The notes beneath the pieces are model-generated. The model was not told the DNA's origin. It was given only the letters and a program-made list of their open reading frames with translations, and did no database searches. A stretch of DNA of 6,405 nucleotides from Legionella genomosp. 1 (GTDB taxonomy: Bacteria; Pseudomonadota; Gammaproteobacteria; Legionellales; Legionellaceae): contig CAMDMN010000131.1 of NCBI GenBank assembly GCA_945901965.1, forward strand, positions 1 through 6,405, read 5' to 3'. Below are positions 1 through 4,828 of the stretch, piece after piece. Every line of letters starts with the position of its first letter. Position 1 is the first letter of the stretch. The position numbers and the translations under genes were made by a program.

Positions 1-99
1 TGCCAGATAAGGCTGATCGAAGGGCGCAAAAGCCAGAGTAAATAAAATACCCGCAAATAATGCCAGCAGGTTCGAATATGTTTTTGATGAAATTAGCAT
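1..99 (-). CDS. lnt: Apolipoprotein N-acyltransferase, N-terminal fragment (host flank)
   Basis: The minus strand reads 33 codons from an ATG at 99 to the window edge, beginning MLISSKTYSNLLALFAG and continuing to a hydrophobic stretch ending LAFAPFDQPYLA. A short basic start, then an LLALFAG-type helix and the LAFAPF signature, is the usual N-terminus of Lnt. Lnt is the inner-membrane enzyme that adds the third acyl chain to the N-terminal cysteine of bacterial lipoproteins. The upstream in-frame stop is at 109-111, so this ATG is the only good start, although no clear Shine-Dalgarno precedes it. In many gammaproteobacteria lnt directly follows corC/ybeX. Here about 645 bp of gene-free sequence and then the element lie upstream, so this is probably flanking chromosome. 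About 90-95% of the protein is outside the window, so the identification rests on a short stretch. Confidence 0.68.
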   Translation of the reverse strand, partial: MLISSKTYSNLLALFAGILFTLAFAPFDQPYLA

Positions 100-263
100 G
101 GATTGAAGCTACCAGGTTTGAGATACCTACCTAGAAACAAATAAGATGACTTTGTATTGATTGATTTTCATAACTTGAGTGTTATTCAATATTTTGTATT
201 TGTATCTATAATTGATTTGTAGTGGTTTGATTACAAACATATTTATAATTTATATATTAATAG

Positions 264-283
264 TGGTACACGTATTGGTACAC
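264..283. repeat. Tandem TGGTACAC repeats, possible integrase arm sites
   Basis: TGGTACAC occurs at 264-271 and again at 276-283, a 12-bp period. One-mismatch copies follow at 302-309 (TGATACAC) and 400-407 (TGGTACAT). Short repeats clustered just inside the end of an integrated element are what arm-type binding sites of a tyrosine integrase, or excisionase sites, look like. That role is inferred from position and spacing. The matching right end is outside the window, so it cannot be compared. Confidence 0.4.
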
Positions 284-695
284 TCTTTTTATGAGCTTAC
301 ATGATACACAATGGAACGAATTGAGCAAATAGTAGATATTAAACCCCAAAACTTCTTTTAATAGTAAATGACATTTCCTGATTAATGAACAGAGAGCAAT
401 GGTACATCACCGCAACACTTGCAAATATTCTAGACACAAAAAGGCCAGTAACAAACCAGCCTATCAAAATAATACAACACGTTGCAGGTCTTACATGACG
501 GGTAATCAGATGAATACGGATTGTAATTAAATGAAGCCCTGTTCCAACCTTATACCCATCTTTTCATGTTATTTCCTGTTATGTTAACGAATACCACAGA
601 CTAAACATTGACCTTTTTTATGCTATTTCATTCTATTATAGAATGATTATACGGGCAATAAGTGTACGTACCCTCTATGTAACCTTGGGGTGTTT

Positions 696-728
696 TGAAT
701 GTAAAGTTTAGTCAATGAATGTAAAGTT
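696..728. repeat. 13-bp direct repeat TGAATGTAAAGTT, 20-bp period
   Basis: TGAATGTAAAGTT is present exactly at 696-708 and 716-728. A near-palindrome TGAATTTAATTCA follows at 735-747 and overlaps the stop codon of the small membrane protein gene. Two identical sites two helical turns apart would suit a dimeric DNA-binding protein, either a regulator or a recombination accessory factor. No function can be assigned from sequence alone. Confidence 0.45.
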
Positions 729-744
729 AACTACTGAATTTAAT

Positions 745-972
745 TCACTCTTTATAAGTATCCATAATGCTTTTAGTGGTGTTAAAACTTTTAACTGAGT
801 TTGATTCGTCTGCAGTTGTTACAAGAACATCAATTAACGCAATTAGTGGGCTAAATAATATGCAAGCTATGAAATATAAAAATACGCTGCGTCCCCTAAC
901 ATTTGCTGCTCTAAGACTAACTCCAATCAAACACACATAAAACCAAACAATGCCAACAGTCAAAAAATCCAT
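745..972 (-). CDS. Small two-helix membrane protein of unknown function
   Basis: This 75-residue protein has two hydrophobic segments, about residues 4-21 (TVGIVWFYVCLIGVSL) and 30-51 (VFLYFIACILFSPLIALIDVLV). They are joined by a short basic turn (RAANVRGR), and a polar tail of about 24 residues follows. The basic turn suggests a hairpin in the inner membrane with both ends in the periplasm, though this is only a positive-inside argument. The ATG at 972 follows a GAGGG Shine-Dalgarno-like sequence about 8 nt upstream, which supports translation. It is the last gene of the minus-strand series, 54 bp downstream of the preceding small gene, with a hairpin between them. I recognise no family. 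Small membrane proteins at this position in mobile elements can be toxins, superinfection-exclusion factors or anchors, but nothing here singles one out. Confidence 0.55.
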   Translation of the reverse strand: MDFLTVGIVWFYVCLIGVSLRAANVRGRSVFLYFIACILFSPLIALIDVLVTTADESNSVKSFNTTKSIMDTYKE

Positions 973-986
973 TATAAATACCCTCG

Positions 987-1018
987 TTAGTTAGTAGTCT
1001 TTATGATTCTACTACTAA
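987..1018. other. Imperfect hairpin between two small genes
   Basis: TTAGTTAGTAG (987-997) and CTACTACTAA (1009-1018) pair through six inner base pairs, a one-base bulge and about four outer pairs, around an 11-nt loop. In the minus-strand transcript it lies after the stop of the 69-residue gene and just before the Shine-Dalgarno of the membrane protein gene. No U-tract follows, so an intrinsic terminator is unlikely. A role in processing or in setting translation of the downstream gene is possible. Confidence 0.35.
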
Positions 1019-1026
1019 TTAATCTT

Positions 1027-1236
1027 TTAAAACTTAAATCGCTCCATTATGTCTTTTTGCTGTTTAAACTCTTTAAGGATATTTCTAAATGAAGACTTAA
1101 AACCACCCTTAAAAGCATTCATACTTGATGCCTTTTTACCCTCTGGTGTGGTGGCTCCCTTTGCTAATAACCACGGCTTCCAGCTCTGAATAAGCTCCGA
1201 TTGCCGTTTTCGTTCTGCATCTGTCCAATGTCGCAT
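1027..1236 (-). CDS. Small conserved island/phage protein, overlaps its upstream neighbour
   Basis: This 69-residue basic protein starts MRHWTDAERKRQSELIQSW and continues PWLLAKGATTPEGKKASSMNAFKGG. The pattern 'W(T)xxERxRQxxLIxxWxPW...G..TPEGKxxSxxNAxKGG' is one I recall from small proteins of proteobacterial prophages and islands. Its function is unknown, and the recollection was not checked. The start is well supported: ATG at 1236 has GGAG with a 7-nt spacer (within CGGAGATACCCA), and an in-frame stop at 1249-1251 rules out a longer form. Its first 101 bases lie inside the 3' end of the 198-residue gene, in the +1 frame, so the two are probably translationally coupled. The basic, helical composition could suit nucleic-acid binding, but no domain is evident. 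Confidence 0.7.
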   Translation of the reverse strand: MRHWTDAERKRQSELIQSWKPWLLAKGATTPEGKKASSMNAFKGGFKSSFRNILKEFKQQKDIMERFKF

Positions 1237-1732
1237 TGGGTATCTCCGTTAATAGTTCGTTTGGCGTTTTTTGGTTTTCCGCTTGCGTGGCATTAACACC
1301 GTTATTAATCTGTTGATTACCATTGTTAATATTGGCTTGCTTTGCAAATATAACAGGCGGGTTTTTAATAGCTGATAACGTCTCAATGGTCTGCCTGCAT
1401 TGGTTCTGCGCCTTAAATGCAAGGCGTAAAAACGCTTCAAATTGAGGCAATACTGTCTTATGGCGTGCTTGTGATGCTAAGTTATTAAATAGCGTATCTA
1501 GCGTATGTACTTGGCTTAAAAGTACTTCTTCAGCTCTTTTCATACTCCCATTAGCTAAATCCTTGTTCTGTTCTTTCAATACGCTGTTTAACGCTGAATA
1601 ATCCAGTGATGTTTCCCACGAACTTATCGTGGTGGCTGCTAAAAATGAAGGGGTTGTGCAAACATTAGCACGTAATTTTTTCGCTTCATCTTTAGTAAGT
1701 TTGGGCTTCTTTACTTTATTTTGAATAGTCAT
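1136..1732 (-). CDS. Conserved island/prophage hypothetical protein (KNPPVIFAKQANI motif)
   Basis: This 198-residue protein has a basic N-terminus rich in lysine. A long helical central region (about 60-120) includes SMKRAEEVLLSQVHTLDTLF and AFLRLAFKAQNQCRQTIETL, followed by a conserved-looking segment KNPPVIFAKQANINNGNQQ at about 123-141. I recall this 'RAE..L..QxHTLDxLFNxLA ... LALKAQxQCRxTxExLAxIKNPP' pattern from many unnamed prophage and island proteins, with no established function. ATG at 1732 is preceded by GAGGT with an 8-nt spacer. It begins 59 bp after the 104-residue gene and overlaps the 69-residue gene by 101 bp. The tail (residues 165-198) is low in hydrophobics and is shared with the coding sequence of the overlapping gene. 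Reality as a gene is well supported; the role is unknown. Confidence 0.75.
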   Translation of the reverse strand: MTIQNKVKKPKLTKDEAKKLRANVCTTPSFLAATTISSWETSLDYSALNSVLKEQNKDLANGSMKRAEEVLLSQVHTLDTLFNNLASQARHKTVLPQFEAFLRLAFKAQNQCRQTIETLSAIKNPPVIFAKQANINNGNQQINNGVNATQAENQKTPNELLTEIPNATLDRCRTKTAIGAYSELEAVVISKGSHHTRG

Positions 1733-1791
1733 GGCTTAATACCTCGTTTGGTTATGGATTTGTGTAAGGGTGTGAAGTAAAAAGCATTGAA

Positions 1792-2106
1792 TTAATTACA
1801 CTCAATTTCACTAAGTTCCACCAACTTAACAACATATCTATAACTATTTTCCTCTGCCACTATCCAAATAAAACCCTCTTCTGGTGGTTGTTGCTTGTGC
1901 CGTCTTTCGCATTGAGCCACGGCTGCAAAATAATTACTGAATATAGAATTATTACCCTTATTTTTTTTCGCAGCTTTCCTAGCGTGTGACTTCATTAAGC
2001 GCAACTCTTGGCGATTGGCGCCTGTTATTCCCATTTGATGTCCCATTAACCTTGCCTGTCTGGGGTCTACATATAATGAATTGTGATGACTTGATACTTT
2101 TCCCAT
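1792..2106 (-). CDS. Basic hypothetical protein next to the repeat array
   Basis: This 104-residue protein is not recognised. The N-terminal half is basic and probably helical (residues 31-52, with the run SHARKAAKKNKGNN). The C-terminal half (about 77-104) looks like a small beta-containing segment with GFIWIVAEE and YRYVVKLVEL. ATG at 2106 follows AGGAA with an 8-nt spacer. The start lies 37 bp from the leftmost copy of the 9-bp repeats, so its transcript may begin inside or across the putative origin. A weak promoter-like pair is visible (TTGAAT at 2262-2267 and ATATAT at 2239-2244, 17-bp spacing, minus strand). The position makes an accessory replication or copy-control role conceivable, but nothing in the protein proves it. 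Confidence 0.6.
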   Translation of the reverse strand: MGKVSSHHNSLYVDPRQARLMGHQMGITGANRQELRLMKSHARKAAKKNKGNNSIFSNYFAAVAQCERRHKQQPPEEGFIWIVAEENSYRYVVKLVELSEIECN

Positions 2107-2142
2107 TTTTGCATTTCCTTTTAAAAGATTTTAACCAGTGGA

Positions 2143-2173
2143 TGTTATTGGATTGTTATTGGTGCCAATAACA
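2143..2173. repeat. Left repeat cluster: three 9-bp iteron-like units at 11-bp period
   Basis: TGTTATTGG lies at 2143-2151 and 2154-2162, and its exact inverse CCAATAACA at 2165-2173. The three units are separated by exactly 2 bp each, giving an 11-bp period, so they present the same face of the helix. The last two units form a perfect 20-bp palindrome TGTTATTGG-TG-CCAATAACA. Ordered, phased repeats of this kind are typical of iterons bound by a replication initiator, or of a multi-site operator. Confidence 0.7.
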
Positions 2174-2291
2174 TCTGTATCCATTGATAGGTATGGGCTG
2201 TAGCATTTTGTTATCAATGCTATTGTTTTTTTGTAAATATATATGTATGTGAAAATTTACTATTCAAAATAGAGATAAAATAAAAAAATAA

Positions 2292-2385
2292 TGAATAACA
2301 ATAATAACAACTACTCTTCAGCCTATATTTCATATAGCTTCAACGTGTTATTGCAACCAATAACAAATCAATAACAGCAATAACA
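2292..2385. repeat. Right repeat cluster: NCAATAACA units
   Basis: Units are TGTTATTGC (2346-2354, inverted), CCAATAACA (2357-2365), TCAATAACA (2368-2376) and GCAATAACA (2377-2385). The first three keep the 2-bp spacer and 11-bp period of the left cluster, and the fourth abuts directly. TGAATAACA (2292-2300) and ATAATAACA (2301-2309) are weaker members. The array stops one base short of the DUF3987 stop codon. Confidence 0.7.
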
Positions 2386-2386
2386 T

Positions 2387-3844
2387 TTATTGAGCTGGAG
2401 TATAGTGAATTACATCCTCACGTACGATAATGGCCAATAATCTCTGTTTAACCATCTCGGCTAGTGTTTTCCTGATTAAGCTTGATTTACAACCTGAAAA
2501 GTCTTTGAACGGAATTTTTTGAAATTTTAACTGAATAATATTTCGCTCTGTTCTTGGTCTTGGGTTGTTCTCAAATAACGACAATATGGCTGTAAATTCA
2601 GCCTTTATACCCATTATTCCTTTTTCCTTGCATAGTTTAAGATTTGCCTCTAACAATTCGTTAGCGATAGCTATGGCAGCAATAATATGCTTTTCTGGTA
2701 TCTTTGATTGCGTGTCATAATCGAGCAAATGCAGATTAGCTGCTATTTTCATAATCTGCATATTGATCTTTGAAGCCGCTCCCCTTAGTGATATATGAGA
2801 GAATCTGCCGCCATCTATCAAATCAGGTTCTAGCTTGTTTCTGTATTCATTGATTAGTTCAAAACCAGCTTCATCAATAGTTAGGTTATATAACTGGTCT
2901 AAGTTTTTAGGCTCAGTAATAATGCTTTCAAATAATTTACATGCACTTTCATAATTAACTTCAACGAAAGAAGCAATAATTATTTGTTTCTTTTTATGAT
3001 TACGTTTACCTAATGAGTGTGGTTCTGTAAGCATTAAAAAACGCTCGGATAACCCAGTGCCATTGGATGCTTTTAATACAGTTTCAATACTCCCAGATTG
3101 AGCAAAACAAACGATAGAGCCAACTACATTACCGTTATATCCTTTTCTAGTAACTCGAATACTATTAACATATCCACCGTCAAAGCCGTTTAACATAACG
3201 TCATTATTATTAGCTTTTTTGTCATTACCATATGAATTACCAAGTAACGAATTAAATAACCCTTGTTCGCTGGATATGGCACTGAAATAGCCCCAAGTAT
3301 CTAGTAAGGTCTTCTCTAACCCCTCAGGTGTTGCGTTAGTGACAAATAAACCTTTACCTAATTGCTCCTGTTTTTTCTTTAATTCATCTAACTTCAATGT
3401 TAATTCTTCTTTTGATAAATTGTCCGCCTCTTCCTGATCAGGTTTATAGGCGACAAGTACATCCATTTCTTTTTTAACCACTCTCAACAAACTTTTTTGC
3501 ATGTTATAAAACGGCTTTTGGAATATTGTTAAGCATCTTGATTTACTAGTCCCGCTGGGCTGCTCTATAACTGCATAAATGCCAATTGGCAAAGCGTCAC
3601 CATTAGAATATTGAACAACATATTTACGACTAGCCATTGCGCTATAGGTTGCTAATCCAGCTAAAAAAACAGTATTAACAGGTAAATCAGTTTCAACGGC
3701 CACCTTTATACTCAGCGCTTTTAAAACGTGCTTATCATCAACATATTTTAATAAATCAACAAGGCAGTATTTGTTTTCAGTATCTAAGATTTCATTATGA
3801 GTTTTGTTTTCAAAGAAGCTATCTCTTTTATCTCCTATGCTCAT
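2387..3844 (-). CDS. DUF3987 family replication ATPase-like protein
   Basis: This 485-residue protein matches the DUF3987 (YfjI-like) pattern of proteobacterial islands, presumed helicase/primase-associated replication proteins. A P-loop-like segment EQPSGTSKSR lies at 94-103. It is atypical, with Ser where the usual Gly precedes Lys-Ser. A charged coiled-coil-like stretch is at about 135-165, and an acidic FSAISSEQG at 187-195 sits where Walker B is expected. The family-like segment NGTGLSERFLMLTEP lies at 261-275, an LTIDEAGFELINEY segment at 321-334, and a probable winged-helix C-terminus at about 425-485. ATG at 3844 has GGAGG with a 7-nt spacer. It overlaps the upstream CHC2 gene's stop as ATGA, so the two are translationally coupled. 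Its 3' end abuts the repeat array, which suggests action at that site. Enzymatic activity is not shown for this protein. Confidence 0.8.
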   Translation of the reverse strand: MSIGDKRDSFFENKTHNEILDTENKYCLVDLLKYVDDKHVLKALSIKVAVETDLPVNTVFLAGLATYSAMASRKYVVQYSNGDALPIGIYAVIEQPSGTSKSRCLTIFQKPFYNMQKSLLRVVKKEMDVLVAYKPDQEEADNLSKEELTLKLDELKKKQEQLGKGLFVTNATPEGLEKTLLDTWGYFSAISSEQGLFNSLLGNSYGNDKKANNNDVMLNGFDGGYVNSIRVTRKGYNGNVVGSIVCFAQSGSIETVLKASNGTGLSERFLMLTEPHSLGKRNHKKKQIIIASFVEVNYESACKLFESIITEPKNLDQLYNLTIDEAGFELINEYRNKLEPDLIDGGRFSHISLRGAASKINMQIMKIAANLHLLDYDTQSKIPEKHIIAAIAIANELLEANLKLCKEKGIMGIKAEFTAILSLFENNPRPRTERNIIQLKFQKIPFKDFSGCKSSLIRKTLAEMVKQRLLAIIVREDVIHYTPAQ

Positions 3845-4257
3845 CGCCCAACCTCCATAGCAATGTCATTAATGAGATTTTCAGCACGTGTAACTATTAA
3901 TAAATCTTCTGGTGATAAATCCTCAAAGTTCAATAACTGTCTAATGGCTAGACTCAATATGATGGATTCATAAACCACTCTATCGAATAGCTCATATTTA
4001 TTGAATCTAGGTGGCTTTACTCCTTTTTGATACTTCATATTGACAGGCATTAGGTCGCTTAACTCAAGGCCTACAGATTCAACAATATCAGTTACAGGGC
4101 AACCTGCAAAACAGTGAATCAATATCTTTCCGTCATCAGTTTGTTTGATTGCTAAGGAGGGTGATTTATCAGGATGTGCCGAGCAACTCGCTAACCATTT
4201 ACCTTGTCCGGTTGATTTAACTTTATCCAATTTCGAAAGCAATATGTCGATACTCAT
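3841..4257 (-). CDS. CHC2-type zinc-finger protein (primase zinc domain only)
   Basis: This 138-residue protein carries a primase-type zinc-binding motif: Cys25 and His28 in WLASCSAHPD, and Cys49 and Cys53 in HCFAGC. A DGKILIHC strand and the SVGLELSDLM segment usual after a CHC2 domain are also present. In DnaG-type primases this domain contacts template DNA. Here no catalytic TOPRIM or archaeal/eukaryotic-type primase domain follows. The C-terminal 50 residues are a helical tail (FDRVVYESIILSLAIRQLL and beyond). The stop overlaps the DUF3987 start (ATGA), so the pair likely forms one complex or pathway. ATG at 4257 has a G-rich stretch (GGGGG) about 4 nt upstream, an acceptable though tight ribosome binding site. 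It is probably transcribed with the alpA-like gene, or from the 121-bp leader in front of it. Confidence 0.8.
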   Translation of the reverse strand: MSIDILLSKLDKVKSTGQGKWLASCSAHPDKSPSLAIKQTDDGKILIHCFAGCPVTDIVESVGLELSDLMPVNMKYQKGVKPPRFNKYELFDRVVYESIILSLAIRQLLNFEDLSPEDLLIVTRAENLINDIAMEVGR

Positions 4258-4282
4258 AAAACCCCCACAAACAACCTAATCC

Positions 4283-4304
4283 ACGCTGCGAATTTAATCA
4301 GCGT
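4283..4304. other. Hairpin in the leader of the replication genes
   Basis: ACGCTG (4283-4288) and CAGCGT (4299-4304) form a perfect 6-bp stem around a 10-nt AT-rich loop, 26-47 nt upstream of the CHC2 start in the minus-strand transcript. A second short stem, GATTT-TGT-AAATC, lies at 4328-4340. No U-tract follows either. P4 controls its replication operon by structured leader RNA, so a comparable role is conceivable here but unproven. Confidence 0.3.
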
Positions 4305-4353
4305 AACTCGTATGAGAGTGGTAAAATGATTTTGTAAATCGTTTGATCTGCTG

Positions 4354-4372
4354 CCGGTGCGATCAACACCGG
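4354..4372. other. GC-rich hairpin just after the alpA-like stop
   Basis: CCGGTG (4354-4359) pairs with CACCGG (4367-4372) across a 7-nt loop, and two further wobble pairs may extend it. In the minus-strand transcript it starts 6 nt after the alpA-like stop codon. It is the most GC-rich stem of the region, but the following sequence is not a U-run. It may attenuate or process the transcript rather than terminate it. Confidence 0.35.
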
Positions 4373-4378
4373 TGGTCT

Positions 4379-4648
4379 TCATGCTGCACCGCCTCTAAAT
4401 GCTTCAAGCTCAATAACCAACAGCTTAATTTCATCATCAGACTTGCCAGCAATACGTGCTTGATTAATTGCCTGTATCTCATTTGCAGGCCATGCAACAC
4501 GATCTCCACCAATGCTTACTGGCCTAGTAAATAAACCTTTCTGTATGTCACGGTAAATAGTTGATTTTGACTTGCCTATTGCCTGTTCGACAGTAGGTCT
4601 TCGATATAAGGGATTGATAGAGGGTAAAACTGTATTTATCATAGCCAT
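4379..4648 (-). CDS. AlpA-family transcriptional regulator / excisionase-like
   Basis: This 89-residue protein is of the AlpA (CP4-57 regulatory protein) family. Residues 14-40 (LYRRPTVEQAIGKSKSTIYRDIQKGLF) form the winged-helix recognition unit with the typical 'STIYR.I..GxFP' pattern. RPVSIGGDRVAWPANEI at 42-58 is the wing and following helix, and the tail ends in GGAA. In CP4-57, AlpA activates expression of the integrase, and relatives act as excision directionality factors. ATG at 4648 follows AGGA with a 6-nt spacer. It lies between the unknown 185-residue gene and the replication module, in the usual order for P4-like islands. The palindrome and -10 box upstream are probably its own control region. 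Family assignment is secure; whether it activates int or excision here is inferred. Confidence 0.88.
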   Translation of the reverse strand: MAMINTVLPSINPLYRRPTVEQAIGKSKSTIYRDIQKGLFTRPVSIGGDRVAWPANEIQAINQARIAGKSDDEIKLLVIELEAFRGGAA

Positions 4649-4706
4649 TTGTATTCCTCGGTAAGGTATACGCCTAAATAGGATTATCTAGGCTTCTGGC
4701 TAAAAA

Positions 4707-4712
4707 ATTATA
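4707..4712 (-). promoter_or_regulatory. Probable -10 box of the alpA-like gene
   Basis: The minus strand carries a consensus TATAAT at 4712-4707, 58 nt upstream of the alpA-like ATG, preceded by TGCT. No good -35 stands at the matching distance (about 4730-4735 reads CTATTT). Such a promoter would be expected to need an activator, which fits the palindrome immediately upstream. Confidence 0.45.
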
Positions 4713-4735
4713 AGCATATTTTTCAATCTAAATAG

Positions 4736-4750
4736 CTGTAATGATTACAG
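4736..4750. promoter_or_regulatory. 15-bp perfect palindrome, candidate operator
   Basis: CTGTAATGATTACAG reads CTGTAAT-G-ATTACAG, a perfect inverted repeat with a single central base. If transcription starts near 4700 from the TATAAT box, its centre is at about -43. That is the position of a classical activator site overlapping or abutting the -35 region. Likely ligands are the AlpA-like protein itself or a host or phage regulator; none can be chosen from sequence. Confidence 0.5.
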
Positions 4751-4828
4751 GTATTAGTGCTTTAATGGGTGCAGCTATTAGCTTAAAGGCATGTCTTTGC
4801 TGGGTTTTATGGATATAGGTATTATTTA

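Larger units (their letters stand above)
100..744. other. Gene-free left end of the element, likely containing the left attachment site
   Basis: This is roughly 645 bp without a convincing coding region on either strand. It is AT-rich, with many stops. It contains the TGGTACAC repeats (264-283, with weaker copies at 302-309 and 400-407) and a 13-bp direct repeat (696-728). No tRNA or tRNA 3' end was recognised next to lnt. The host/element junction is expected between 100 and about 300, because lnt begins at 99 and the repeats resemble integrase arm sites. A 74-codon open stretch on the minus strand (342-563) has no ATG near its start and was not called. Confidence 0.5.
2143..2385. other. Putative origin of replication (iteron clusters flanking an AT-rich core)
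   Basis: Seven exact copies of CAATAACA or its complement fall within 243 bp, in two clusters (2143-2173 and 2346-2385). The sequence between them, about 2221-2340, is strongly AT-rich and could serve as an unwinding element. Two degenerate units (AATAACA at 2294-2300 and 2303-2309) sit in this core. The region lies directly after the DUF3987 stop codon and before the 104-residue gene. In P4-like elements the origin is likewise close to the replication genes and built from short repeats in both orientations. Replication function is inferred from repeat architecture and gene context. An operator array for the downstream genes is the main alternative. Confidence 0.55.

Noticed and set aside
127..240. 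A 37-codon ATG-started minus-strand frame upstream of lnt.
   Set aside because: Very lysine/asparagine/isoleucine rich as expected from AT-rich DNA, no Shine-Dalgarno, and no resemblance to the CorC C-terminus.
342..563. A 74-codon open stretch on the minus strand with a hydrophobic middle.
   Set aside because: No ATG near its start, no ribosome binding site, and no recognisable composition; the first ATG leaves only a short peptide. Another frame is also open over part of it, so chance is likely.
1249..1440. 63-codon minus-strand frame inside the 198-residue gene.
   Set aside because: Arginine/leucine-rich shadow of the real gene, with no ribosome binding site; its stop lies just before the start of the 69-residue gene.
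1986..2171. Plus-strand frame of 61 codons opposite the 104-residue gene.
   Set aside because: Antisense to a supported gene and ends within the repeat array; tryptophan/cysteine-rich shadow.
2143..2385. CRISPR array as an explanation of the repeats.
   Set aside because: Units are 9 bp with 0-2 bp spacers and occur in both orientations, with no unique spacers and no cas genes.
4343..4534. Plus-strand frame of 63 codons opposite the alpA-like gene.
   Set aside because: Antisense shadow with many cysteines and no supporting start signal.
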